Part shown: positions 18,982 through 27,844 of the stretch, in pieces | Position numbering within the stretch: position 1 is the first letter of the stretch | Layout: the number at the start of each line of letters is the position of its first letter | Assembly (NCBI GenBank): GCA_007117515.1 | Contig: SKGQ01000003.1 | Span: 1 to 36,590, forward strand | Direction of reading: 5' to 3' | From: Ectothiorhodospiraceae bacterium | Lineage (GTDB): Bacteria; Pseudomonadota; Gammaproteobacteria; Nitrococcales; Aquisalimonadaceae | DNA length: 36,590 nucleotides | Program-made: the position numbers and the translations under genes | Notes under the pieces: generated by a model | Database searches by the model: none | What the model was told of the DNA's origin: nothing | What the model saw: the letters and a program-made list of their open reading frames with translations, nothing else

Positions 18982-19162
18982 TTTGAAAAATCGCCCCAAG
19001 GATAGCCTGATCGGGGGCTGGCGTCCATGATTCCGGGTGATTTCAGAAAAAGCGTGGGTGCTTGGTTCGCTTTGCCGGACAAGGCTTTGCGGCTATACTC
19101 GGCCGCTGATTTCCGTCAATTGTCGGCGTCCGTCGGCGCCCAGTAAGCAAGGGAGAGGTCTC

Positions 19163-19792
19163 GTGAGCCAGGCCGAAAACGAATCCGCAACAATTCGTAA
19201 TTTTATCATCGCCGGCGTGCTGCTCACGATCGGCACATTGATCCTGTTCTCGCTGGCCCTGTTCATGGGCACGTTTGATACCTCCACTCGTGAAGCGCGT
19301 GAAGTATTCGAGCGGCATCAGCTCGAGCGGCGGTTGCAGACCGTCGGTGCAGTGCGAGTAGCTGACGATGCGGCCGATATCTCTCTGGAGGCGGAAGACG
19401 ACCCCGATGCGGCCGAGGCGGCAGCCGAAGAAGCGGCTGATGTGGATACCGACACTGACGTCGCCGAAGAAGAAGTGGCCGATGTGGATAACGACGCAGA
19501 GGTTGCCGAGGATGAAGCAGAGGACGTACAGCGCGGTGAAGACGTCTATGCATCTGTCTGTATGGCCTGTCACGCAGCTGGCGTGATGAATGCGCTCAAG
19601 CTTGACGATGAAGAGGGCTGGATCGCATTGAAGGAAGAGCGCGGTGGTCTGGAAGAGCTCGTCCATAATGCGATCAACGGCATCGGTGGTATGCCGGCGC
19701 GGGGTGGCAACAGCAATCTGTCGGACGACGAAGTGCGATTGGCCGTGGTCTACATGCTCGAGGAAGCCGGGCTGGATGTTGATGGCGACTAA
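19163..19792 (+). CDS. Membrane-anchored cytochrome c5-like protein with acidic linker
   Basis: N-terminal TM, acidic linker, GEDVYASVCMACHAAGVMNALKLDDEEGW...NAINGIGGMPARGGNSNLSDDEVRLAVVYMLEEAG (CxxCH, c5-type). Confidence 0.87.
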   Translation: MSQAENESATIRNFIIAGVLLTIGTLILFSLALFMGTFDTSTREAREVFERHQLERRLQTVGAVRVADDAADISLEAEDDPDAAEAAAEEAADVDTDTDVAEEEVADVDNDAEVAEDEAEDVQRGEDVYASVCMACHAAGVMNALKLDDEEGWIALKEERGGLEELVHNAINGIGGMPARGGNSNLSDDEVRLAVVYMLEEAGLDVDGD

Positions 19793-19822
19793 TCGGGCGC
19801 ACGATTCTTGATTGTTCTTCGC

Positions 19823-19846
19823 AGCCGGCTCCCCAGCCGGCTTTTT
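19823..19846 (+). terminator. Rho-independent terminator
   Basis: AGCCGGCTCCCCAGCCGGCTTTTT downstream of the cytochrome gene. Confidence 0.85.
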
Positions 19847-19938
19847 CATGTCTGGCTTAATTCTCCATGCTGCGGTTCCCGCCCCTCCTGAGCCGTTTTC
19901 CGCGATGTTGCATCGCAGCAGTGCGCCCCGACTTTTCT

Positions 19939-19955
19939 TGCCCCGTGATGGTGCG
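19939..19955 (+). promoter_or_regulatory. Candidate NtrC-like enhancer site
   Basis: TGCCCC-GTGAT-GGTGCG, similar to TGCACC-N5-GGTGCA, about 78 nt upstream of the GG of the downstream sigma-54 element. Confidence 0.5.
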
Positions 19956-20030
19956 GTTTTTTCTGGCTGTAGGGTTTTCGCAACAGCGGGCATATTTATA
20001 AACTTTTGTTTTTTAAAAACCTTTTTTGTT

Positions 20031-20048
20031 TTGGCACAGCCTCTGCAT
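20031..20048 (+). promoter_or_regulatory. Candidate sigma-54 (-24/-12) promoter for the TorF-like porin gene
   Basis: TTGGCACAGCCTCTGCAT, GG-N10-GC spacing. Confidence 0.7.
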
Positions 20049-20127
20049 GTAATTGGTAAGGCAGTCGTTGTATTAATGCAACGGCCCAGTCTTGAAACGC
20101 TTAATGTTCTGATAGAGGAAACCTCAG

Positions 20128-20826
20128 ATGAAAAAGACACTCTCTGCTCTTGCTGCTGCCGGCCTGTTCACCGCTACCGCCCCGACTACTGCAACCGCCA
20201 ATGACATCGGTGGTGGTTTCAGCTGGAGCGGGAACCTGACCCTGACCTCAGATTACGTGTTTCGTGGTTTTACCGAATCATCTGCCGGCCCGGCCGTGCA
20301 GGGTGAGTTCATGGTCGAGCATGAGACCGGATTCTATATCGGTAGCTGGAATTCCAGCTTTGATGCTGGCGACGATGGCAACGGTCTGGAAACCAGTGTT
20401 TATGGCGGTTTCGAAACCGAATTTTACCCGGGTCTAACCCTGGACCTTGGCATTTACCGGTACATTTTCACGCGCACGGAGAGCAACGAGGACTTCAACG
20501 AATATTACATTGGCCTTGGCGCGGCAATCGGCGATTTCGACGCGGCCGTTTACTACAGTTATGCCGATGATTACCTGAAGTCTGACGAATCGACGCACAT
20601 CTTCGAGCTGTTCACGACTTACAACGTTCCGAACTCGGACGTCTATCTTTTCGGTAACGTCGGCTACCTGGATTCGGATGCCTTCGAGCCGGACGATGAC
20701 AGCTACACCTACTGGGAGCTTGGTGTCGGCACTGAAATCGTAGGCCTCGACTTCAGCGTCATGTACACCGACCAGGATCTGGACAGCCGCCGTCGCTTTG
20801 CTTTCATGGTTGGCGCTGATTTCTAA
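20128..20826 (+). CDS. TorF-family putative porin (TIGR02001/Gcw_chp-like)
   Basis: Signal peptide followed by NLTLTSDYVFRGFTESSAGPAVQGEFMVEHETGFYIGSWNSSFD...; terminal RRRFAFMVGADF. Confidence 0.87.
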   Translation: MKKTLSALAAAGLFTATAPTTATANDIGGGFSWSGNLTLTSDYVFRGFTESSAGPAVQGEFMVEHETGFYIGSWNSSFDAGDDGNGLETSVYGGFETEFYPGLTLDLGIYRYIFTRTESNEDFNEYYIGLGAAIGDFDAAVYYSYADDYLKSDESTHIFELFTTYNVPNSDVYLFGNVGYLDSDAFEPDDDSYTYWELGVGTEIVGLDFSVMYTDQDLDSRRRFAFMVGADF

Positions 20827-20912
20827 GTAACGTCCGACTGATTTTTCCTCCCCCCTTAACGGACCCGCGGCAGGGATGCCAAAGGTCCGTTTTTCCTTGT
20901 TCGTATCGGGGC

Positions 20913-22412
20913 TCAGGACATCGGCAGGCGGCGATAGCTCAACGCCTCGGAAAGCGACTCCGTGCTGACACGCCCCTCTTCCGAAAGATCGGCAATGGTG
21001 CGTGCAACGCGCAGAAGCCGATGGTAACCGCGGGCCGAAAGGCGCATCTGCTCCAGGGCACCGCGTGCAAACTGCATTTCTCCTGGGCCCAGGGCGCAGG
21101 CCGCATCCAGTTCAGCCGCATTCAGCTCGGCGCTGGGTTTCCCAGACTCCGTCATGCGGCGCTGATATGCCGCGCGAACGCGTTCCGCAATCCTGTGGGA
21201 GGGCTCCGAAGCCCGCGCACCCTGCAAATCCTCGGCCGGCAGGCGAGTGACTTCCACATGCAGGTCGATTCGATCCAGCAGCGGGCCTGACAGGCGGCTG
21301 CGATAGCGACTGATCTGCTCGGGTGCGCAGCGGCAGGCCTCGACGGTGTCGCCGAGAAATCCGCAGGGGCAGGGGTTCATGGCGGCAATCAGCTGGAAGC
21401 GGGCCGGGTAGACGACCTGACTTGCCGCCCGCGAAATCGTGACCTCGCCGCTTTCCAGCGGCTCACGCAGAATTTCCAGCGATTGCCGGCTGAATTCCGG
21501 CAATTCGTCCAGAAACAGCACACCATTGTGAGCGAGCGAGATTTCACCGGGACGCGGGCGCTGACCGCCTCCCGCCAGCGCGACATGAGAAGCGGAATGA
21601 TGGGGTGCCCGGAAAGGCCGATGGCCCCACTTCGCAGGTGCGAAGCCACCGTGTGACAGTGAATGCACGGCCGCGGTCTCCAGGCATTCGGCCTCCGCCA
21701 TCGGCGGCAGGATTCCGGTAATCCGTGTCGCCAGCATGCTTTTGCCGGTTCCCGGTGGACCGGCAAGCAGAATGTTGTGACGACCGGCTGCAGCAATCTC
21801 CAGACCGCGGCGGGCCCGAGCCTGGCCGCGCACATCCGCCAGATCCGGGACCGCTACCGTCGGCGATTCCCTGTTGGCGTGTGGCACTAACGGCAAGGGC
21901 CTCTCGCCGGCGAAGTGGGCGCAGACTTCCAGCAAGTGCGAGGCGGCATGGCAGCCATCCGGAAAGACCAACGCCGCCTCGGTCGCATTAGCCTCTGCGA
22001 GAATCAGTGCCCGTTCAGCGCTACGCGCCTGCACGGCTGCCGGCAACATGCCGGAAACGCCCCGTAACTGTCCGCCAAGGCTCAGTTCTCCGGCCAGTTC
22101 AACCTGCTCCAGGCAATCTGGAGGCACCTGGCCCGAGGCAGCGAGAATGCCCAGTGCGATGGGCAGGTCAAAGCGTCCGCCGTGTTTCGGCAGGTCTGCT
22201 GGCGCCAGATTGACGGTGATCCGCCGTGCCGGGAAATCAAAACCGCTATTGATGATGGCACTGCGGACCCGGTCCCGGCTTTCCTTGACCGCCGTTTCGG
22301 CGAGACCAACGATCGAGAACGCCGGCAGACCATTGGCAAGGTGCGTTTCGATGGTTACGAGTGGTGCCTGAATGCCGCATTCCGCGCGGCCAAGCGTAAT
22401 GGCAAGTGCCAT
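20913..22412 (-). CDS. comM: YifB/ComM Mg-chelatase-like AAA ATPase
   Basis: MALAITLGRAECGIQAPLVTIETHLANGLPAFSIVGLAETAVKESRDRVRSAIINSGFDFPARRITVNLAPADLPKHGGRFDLPIALGIL; GPPGTGKSMLA; AMNPCPCGFLGD. Confidence 0.95.
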   Translation of the reverse strand: MALAITLGRAECGIQAPLVTIETHLANGLPAFSIVGLAETAVKESRDRVRSAIINSGFDFPARRITVNLAPADLPKHGGRFDLPIALGILAASGQVPPDCLEQVELAGELSLGGQLRGVSGMLPAAVQARSAERALILAEANATEAALVFPDGCHAASHLLEVCAHFAGERPLPLVPHANRESPTVAVPDLADVRGQARARRGLEIAAAGRHNILLAGPPGTGKSMLATRITGILPPMAEAECLETAAVHSLSHGGFAPAKWGHRPFRAPHHSASHVALAGGGQRPRPGEISLAHNGVLFLDELPEFSRQSLEILREPLESGEVTISRAASQVVYPARFQLIAAMNPCPCGFLGDTVEACRCAPEQISRYRSRLSGPLLDRIDLHVEVTRLPAEDLQGARASEPSHRIAERVRAAYQRRMTESGKPSAELNAAELDAACALGPGEMQFARGALEQMRLSARGYHRLLRVARTIADLSEEGRVSTESLSEALSYRRLPMS

Positions 22413-22445
22413 GAGCTGCCCTCCCTGGCGTCATGGTGGTCGGCG

Positions 22446-22630
22446 TTAAGGAAACGCTGATTCATTTGCACGCCTGCGTTGGCCCAACCGAGGGGCCCGG
22501 CCGGTTTTGGCCCCTGGCGACGTTGCGCTGCCGGCCCGATAGCGACGGCTACCGAACCGGCACCGCGCCTTGCCAGATGACCAAAACCGGTCTCGGGCGC
22601 AGACGTGGGAATAAAGCAGCGTTTCCTTAA
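22446..22630. repeat. 185-bp element with perfect 14-bp terminal inverted repeats (family A, MITE-like)
   Basis: TTAAGGAAACGCTG ... CAGCGTTTCCTTAA ends; internal long hairpin CCGGTTTTGG...CCAAAACCGG; second copy from 36343. Confidence 0.85.
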
Positions 22631-22641
22631 CTCCCGGCGGC

Positions 22642-22911
22642 TCAGCTTTCCTCGGTCTGGCCGCCTTCGGCGGTTCCTTCCAGCGCGCTCAAACGGGCCT
22701 CCATGGCCTCGAGCTGGTTGCGGGTGCGTGCCAGCACCTTGGTCTGGGCATCGAATTCCTCGCGTGTCACCAGATCGAGCCGGTTGAAGGTGCTTTGCAG
22801 GCCGCTGCGAACGTTACGTTCCACTTCCTGCTGCATTTCGCGGACACCCTCCGGCAGGCTCTCGCTGAAGCGGCGAGCCAGATCGTCCAGGGTTTTTGGA
22901 TCAAGCATCAT
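22642..22911 (-). CDS. ubiK: Ubiquinone biosynthesis accessory factor UbiK (BMFP/YqiC-like)
   Basis: MMLDPKTLDDLARRFSESLPEGVREMQQEVERNVRSGLQSTFNRLDLVTREEFDAQTKVLARTRNQLEAMEARLSALE; AAGGAGTT SD upstream. Confidence 0.88.
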   Translation of the reverse strand: MMLDPKTLDDLARRFSESLPEGVREMQQEVERNVRSGLQSTFNRLDLVTREEFDAQTKVLARTRNQLEAMEARLSALEGTAEGGQTEES

Positions 22912-22949
22912 AACTCCTTGTAAATAGTTTGCACCGAGATCGCGCGCCG

Positions 22950-22966
22950 TGCGCGGTGTTGGTGCG
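22950..22966 (+). promoter_or_regulatory. Candidate NtrC-like enhancer site upstream of glnK
   Basis: TGCGCG-GTGTT-GGTGCG; a second TGCACC half-site at 22930-22935; about 77 nt upstream of the GG of the sigma-54 element. Confidence 0.5.
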
Positions 22967-23040
22967 GCAATCTCGTCGTGGCCGGAAAAAAACGATTTCA
23001 TTGTCCCGATAAAACCATGTTTTATATATAAAAACAATAA

Positions 23041-23058
23041 GTGGCACAGCTCGTGCTT
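23041..23058 (+). promoter_or_regulatory. Candidate sigma-54 (-24/-12) promoter for glnK-amtB
   Basis: GTGGCACAGCTCGTGCTT, GG-N10-GC spacing. Confidence 0.72.
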
Positions 23059-23112
23059 TTGCACTCCCCGAGTCGGCTCTGACTCTGTCTCATGATGCCT
23101 GAAAGCACGTGA

Positions 23113-23568
<456 letters not shown>

Positions 23569-23599
23569 GTGGGCACTGGCTCTCTGAGAGGACTCAACG

Positions 23600-24847
23600 A
23601 TGAATGACGCAACCATAGAAATCGCATACGCGCTAGACACGTTTTATTTCCTGATGTCCGGTGCCCTGGTCATGTGGATGGCCGCCGGCTTTACCATGCT
23701 CGAGTCCGGGCTGGTGAGATCCCGTAACACGGTGGAAATCCTGACCAAGAACGTGGCGTTGTATTCCATCGCCTGCATCATGTACTTCGTCATCGGCTAT
23801 CAGATCATGTATGCCGGTAGCGCCAGCGGATTCATTCCCGGCTTCGCCTTCGGTCTCGATGCCGAAAACACCGTTGCAGAGGTGCTGGGCAGTGATGGCG
23901 ATATCTACTACTCCAATACCTCGGACTTCTTCTTCCAGGTGGTGTTCGCCGCGGCGACCATGTCCATCATCTCCGGTGCCGTTGCCGAGCGCATGAAGCT
24001 CTTCAGCTTCCTGGTCTTCGCGGTGGTCATGACCGGTTTCATCTATCCGTTCCAGGGATACTGGAGCTGGGGCGGCGGCTGGTTGGATGCCATGGGCTAT
24101 TCTGACTATGCTGGTTCTGCCATCGTGCACATGGCTGGCGCCGCTGCAGCTCTTGCCGGTGTGATTCTCCTTGGTCCGCGTAAGGGCAAGTACGGTCCGA
24201 ATGGTGAAGTGCGCGCCATTCCGGGCGCCAACCTGCCGCTGGCCACGCTGGGCATGTTCATCCTCTGGATGGGCTGGTTCGGCTTCAACGGTGGCTCCGA
24301 ACTGAAGATGTCCGATGTGGACTCGGCCAACGCCGTGGCCCTGGTGTTCGCCAACACCAACCTGGCCGCTGCTGGCGGTCTCGTCGCCGCACTGCTGGTG
24401 TCCCGTGCCATGTTCGGCAAGTCTGACCTGACGATGCTGTTGAACGGTGCACTGGCGGGTCTGGTGTCCATTACTGCGGGCCCGGACGTCGGCTCCACGC
24501 TGCTGGCCATCGTTATTGGCGCTGTCGGTGGCGTGCTGGTGGTGTTCTCCATCGTGTTCCTCGACAAGCTGAAGCTGGACGATCCGGTGGGTGCCATCTC
24601 GGTGCACGGCACCTGCGGTATCTGGGGCGTGCTCGCGGTGCTGCTGTGGAACGGTGATGCGACCTTCGTCGGCCAGATCACAGGTATCGTTGCCATCTTC
24701 CTGTGGATGTTCGTGGTCAGCTTCATCGTCTGGGGCATTATCAAGGCGGTGATGGGGTTGCGCTGCAGCGAGGAAGAAGAAGCTCAGGGCATGGACATCA
24801 CAGAGTGCGGGATGGAAGCCTACCCGGAATTCACCAAGCAGAACTAA
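23600..24847 (+). CDS. amtB: Ammonium transporter
   Basis: MWMAAGFTMLESGLVRSRNTVEILTKNVALYSIACIMYFVIGY; LGMFILWMGWFGFNGGS; SVHGTCGIWGVL. Confidence 0.96.
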   Translation: MNDATIEIAYALDTFYFLMSGALVMWMAAGFTMLESGLVRSRNTVEILTKNVALYSIACIMYFVIGYQIMYAGSASGFIPGFAFGLDAENTVAEVLGSDGDIYYSNTSDFFFQVVFAAATMSIISGAVAERMKLFSFLVFAVVMTGFIYPFQGYWSWGGGWLDAMGYSDYAGSAIVHMAGAAAALAGVILLGPRKGKYGPNGEVRAIPGANLPLATLGMFILWMGWFGFNGGSELKMSDVDSANAVALVFANTNLAAAGGLVAALLVSRAMFGKSDLTMLLNGALAGLVSITAGPDVGSTLLAIVIGAVGGVLVVFSIVFLDKLKLDDPVGAISVHGTCGIWGVLAVLLWNGDATFVGQITGIVAIFLWMFVVSFIVWGIIKAVMGLRCSEEEEAQGMDITECGMEAYPEFTKQN

Positions 24848-24877
24848 TCCCCCAAGATCTGCAAGGTGAAATGTTCA

Positions 24878-24905
24878 GGGGCGCCCACGGGCGCCCCTTT
24901 TTTTG
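24878..24905 (+). terminator. Rho-independent terminator after amtB
   Basis: AGGGGCGCCCACGGGCGCCCCTTTTTTT. Confidence 0.9.
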
Positions 24906-24971
24906 TGTCAGGTTCCAGCACAAGGCGGCCTCCCCTACAATGCGCACTGATTCCTGTCCAGGGACGGTCGC

Positions 24972-25574
24972 GTGTCCGAAAGCCCTTCTCTTCGCCTGCA
25001 AGACGTTGCCATCGGTGAACTGCAAGCGGTCAATCTGACCGTGGCACCAGGAGAGATCGTCTGTCTGTCCGGTGCATCCGGTTCCGGCAAGAGCCGTCTG
25101 TTGCGGGCAGTCGCCGATCTGGAGCCACACGACGGTGAGATCGCGCTCCGTGAGCTGGTCCAGGGGCGGATTCCCGGTCATCTCTGGCGCGCCGCGGTGA
25201 TGCTGGTGCCGGCGGAAAGCCAGTGGTGGGCAGAAACGGTAGGCGAACATTTTTCGCCAGGAATGCACCTCGATCTGGCGCCTCTCGGCTTTGATGATGC
25301 CGTCATGGGCTGGTCGATCAGCCGCCTGTCCTCGGGCGAGAAGCAGCGCCTGGCACTGGCCCGTGCGGTTGCCCGAGAGCCGAAAGCCCTGCTGCTGGAT
25401 GAACCCACCGCCAACCTCGACCCGGACAGTATCCGGCGGGTCGAGGACTGGCTGCAGGATCTGATCCGGCAGCGGAGTCTGCCGGTACTCTGGGTGGCTC
25501 ATGATCAGGCGCAGATCGAACGTGTCGGCCAGCGCCATTTCCGCATTTTCAACGGCAGCCTGGAGCAGGACTGA
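24972..25574 (+). CDS. fetA: ABC transporter ATP-binding protein, FetA (YbbL)-like
   Basis: GASGSGKSRLLRAVADL Walker A; LSSGEKQRLALARAVAREPKALLLDEPTANLD; coupled to the FetB-like permease. Confidence 0.82.
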   Translation: MSESPSLRLQDVAIGELQAVNLTVAPGEIVCLSGASGSGKSRLLRAVADLEPHDGEIALRELVQGRIPGHLWRAAVMLVPAESQWWAETVGEHFSPGMHLDLAPLGFDDAVMGWSISRLSSGEKQRLALARAVAREPKALLLDEPTANLDPDSIRRVEDWLQDLIRQRSLPVLWVAHDQAQIERVGQRHFRIFNGSLEQD

Positions 25575-26374
25575 TGGATGTCATTGATCTGAGCTGGTGG
25601 GAGCTGGGGCTGGCCTCGTTGCTGGTGGTGGCTCTGGCCGCCGTGGCCCATCTGGCGCGACTGGGGCTGGGCAAGGACATCCTGATCGCCGCCGCGCGCA
25701 CGGTGCTGCAACTGGCACTGATTGGCCTGGTGCTGGAGGCGCTGTTCTCGGTCGGTTCATTGCACTGGGTTGCATTGATGGCCGTCGCGATGCTGCTCAT
25801 TGCCGGCCGCGAGGTGATGGCGCGGCAGAAGCGTCGGCTGTCCGGTGGCTGGGCCTTCGGTATCGGCACGGTTTCCATGTTTCTTTCATCGTTCACGGTC
25901 ACCGTGCTCACCCTGACCGTAATCATCGGCCCCGACCCCTGGTTCACGCCGCAGTATGCGATCCCGCTACTGGGCATGATGCTGGGCAACACGATGACGG
26001 GTGTCGCCCTTGGCCTCGACCGTCTGACTGATGGCGTCTGGCGTCAGCGGCAGTTGATCGAGAATCGCCTGATGCTGGGCGAGAGCTGGAGTCAGGCGGT
26101 TGGCGACATTCGCCGCGATGCAATGCGCAGCGGCATGATCCCGATCATCAATGCCATGGCGGCCGCCGGCGTGGTCAGCCTGCCGGGCATGATGACCGGC
26201 CAGATCCTGGCCGGCAGTCCGCCGGCGCTGGCGGTGAAATACCAGATCCTGGTGATGTTCACGATCACGGTGGGCACCGGCTTCGGTACCGTGGCTGCGG
26301 TGATGGCTGGCAGCCGCCGCCTGTTCGACGAGCGCGAACGGCTGCGTACGGATCGTTTGCACACGGTTGCTTAG
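25574..26374 (+). CDS. fetB: FetB (YbbM/UPF0014)-like permease
   Basis: VLQLALIGLVLEALF; YAIPLLGMMLGNTMTGVALGLDRLTD; MMTGQILAGSPPALAVKYQILVMFTI. Confidence 0.87.
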   Translation: MDVIDLSWWELGLASLLVVALAAVAHLARLGLGKDILIAAARTVLQLALIGLVLEALFSVGSLHWVALMAVAMLLIAGREVMARQKRRLSGGWAFGIGTVSMFLSSFTVTVLTLTVIIGPDPWFTPQYAIPLLGMMLGNTMTGVALGLDRLTDGVWRQRQLIENRLMLGESWSQAVGDIRRDAMRSGMIPIINAMAAAGVVSLPGMMTGQILAGSPPALAVKYQILVMFTITVGTGFGTVAAVMAGSRRLFDERERLRTDRLHTVA

Positions 26375-26428
26375 CGCGCATCGCCGCAGGCCATGGGTAA
26401 GCTTTCCCCACGGTGCTGTTCTGGGAGT

Positions 26429-26687
26429 GTCGGGGCCAGTGCAAGCTTTCGTCTGGCCTGACGAACGTTCCGTTCAACAGGGCCAGCCGAAAACTTCCAC
26501 TGGCCCTGCCGGGCTGCGGATCGTGTGGCTCCGTCCGGACCGGGCCTCGATATACAACGCGGTTCGGTCAGGAACCTTCATGCCAGTTGCCGTTGAGTGC
26601 CGGGGGAGGACAAGGTTTTTCTCCGGCCCTGTTGGCGCGAAGCGCCGCCAGGACGGAAAAAAGCTTGTCCTCACGCGGCACGGGGCC
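26429..26687. repeat. REPIN-like dispersed repeat family B, copy 2
   Basis: GTCGGGGCCAGTGCAAGCTTTCGTCTGGCC...CCAGGACGGAAAAAAGCTTGTCCTCACGCGGCACGGGGCC; same inverted-arm organisation as copy 1. Confidence 0.82.
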
Positions 26688-26756
26688 AGGTGCAGTTCTG
26701 AGAGCGTCCGGGCCAGGTGTCCAACGCGACCGGGACTACCACCGCATACCTGTCTG

Positions 26757-26803
26757 CACCGAGTGCGGGGGGAGAAAAAGCTTGTCCTCACACGACACGG
26801 GAT
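26757..26803 (+). repeat. Family B fragment (internally deleted arm)
   Basis: CACCGAGTGCGGGGGGAGAAAAAGCTTGTCCTCACACGACACGGGAT resembles the right arm with the hairpin removed. Confidence 0.6.
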
Positions 26804-26849
26804 CTGGTGCGGGCCCCGGTGTGCCCCCGCCAAACCGAGAGCAGATTGC

Positions 26850-27719
26850 CTACTTTGACTGCTCCGAGAAACGATGCTGGCAGAACGGCGGGGCTGTAAG
26901 CGCCGCGCGATGCATGTCTGCACTATAATAGTGCGTCCCCAGATCGGCCTTGCGGGCGTCATCTTCGCGGAAGCGATTCAGATCCGCACCCTTGCTGGCC
27001 ATGGTGGCGGACCACCAACCGGTGGGGTAGCTGACCACCGGGAACTGCATGGTGGCCAGGCGGCTGAAACCGGCGCCGCGCATGGCTTCGTGGAGATCCT
27101 TGATCAGGCTGTCCACATGCAGGATCGGTGACTCGCTCTGTTGTACCAGCAGGCCGTCGTCGGTCAGCGCCCGGTGGACGTCCCGCAGGAAGCTCTCGCC
27201 GAACAGGCCCTCGGCCGGGCCGACCGGGTCCGTGCTGTCGACGATGACCACGTCCAGCGAACCGGCCTCGCAGTCCTTCAGGTATTGCAGACCGTCCTCG
27301 AAACGCAGCTCGGCGCGAGGGTCGTTGTTGGCGGTGCACAGCTCGGGAAAGTAATCGAGCGCTGCGCGGGTCACGCCCTCGTCGATGTCCACCTGCACGC
27401 AGCGTTCGACGCCGGAGTGCCTGAGGACTTCCTGCAGCACGCCGCAGTCGCCGCCACCGATGATCAGCACCCGCTTCGGCGCCGGGTGGGTGAACAGTAC
27501 CGGATGCGACATCATCTCGTGATAGGTGAAGTTGTCGCGGCTGGTCAGCATCATGCAGCCGTCGATCACCAGCAGATTGCCCCAGCGCTCGGTCTCGAAC
27601 ACCTCGATCTTCTGGAACGGGGTCTGTTCCTCGTGCAGCTTGCGTCGGATCTGCAGGGAGAAGGCGATGCCCTCGTCGCCGAAGGGTTCGCTGAACCACT
27701 GCCTGTCATCGAGTGCCAT
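26850..27719 (-). CDS. speE: Spermidine synthase
   Basis: FQKIEVFETERWGNLLVIDGCMMLTSRDNFTYHEMMSHPVLFTHPAPKRVLIIGGGDCGVLQEVLRH. Confidence 0.94.
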   Translation of the reverse strand: MALDDRQWFSEPFGDEGIAFSLQIRRKLHEEQTPFQKIEVFETERWGNLLVIDGCMMLTSRDNFTYHEMMSHPVLFTHPAPKRVLIIGGGDCGVLQEVLRHSGVERCVQVDIDEGVTRAALDYFPELCTANNDPRAELRFEDGLQYLKDCEAGSLDVVIVDSTDPVGPAEGLFGESFLRDVHRALTDDGLLVQQSESPILHVDSLIKDLHEAMRGAGFSRLATMQFPVVSYPTGWWSATMASKGADLNRFREDDARKADLGTHYYSADMHRAALTAPPFCQHRFSEQSK

Positions 27720-27844
27720 AGGCCTGCTCCGCTCAATTATGTTGAATGGCGCGGATTATCGCGAAGCCCGGTGCGGTCTGTCACCCGTTGTCTGACCGCG
27801 GCCGGTGATACCATGTGCGGCCGCGAACAGGGGGTTTTTCGGCA

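Noticed and set aside
18737-18999. Small ORFs (e.g. [20 protein letters not shown] on plus; [26 protein letters not shown] on minus)
   Set aside because: Familiar spurious translations of a tRNA-Arg gene, not proteins.
23633-24607. 324-aa minus-strand ORF opposite amtB
   Set aside because: Shadow of amtB; His/Gly/Gln-rich antisense translation.
26367-26962. ORFs with PVGAKRRQDGKKLVLTRHG / PTGPEKNLVLPRHS
   Set aside because: Produced by repeat family B. Similar peptides come from both strands and both arms because the element is an inverted repeat; no independent coding evidence.
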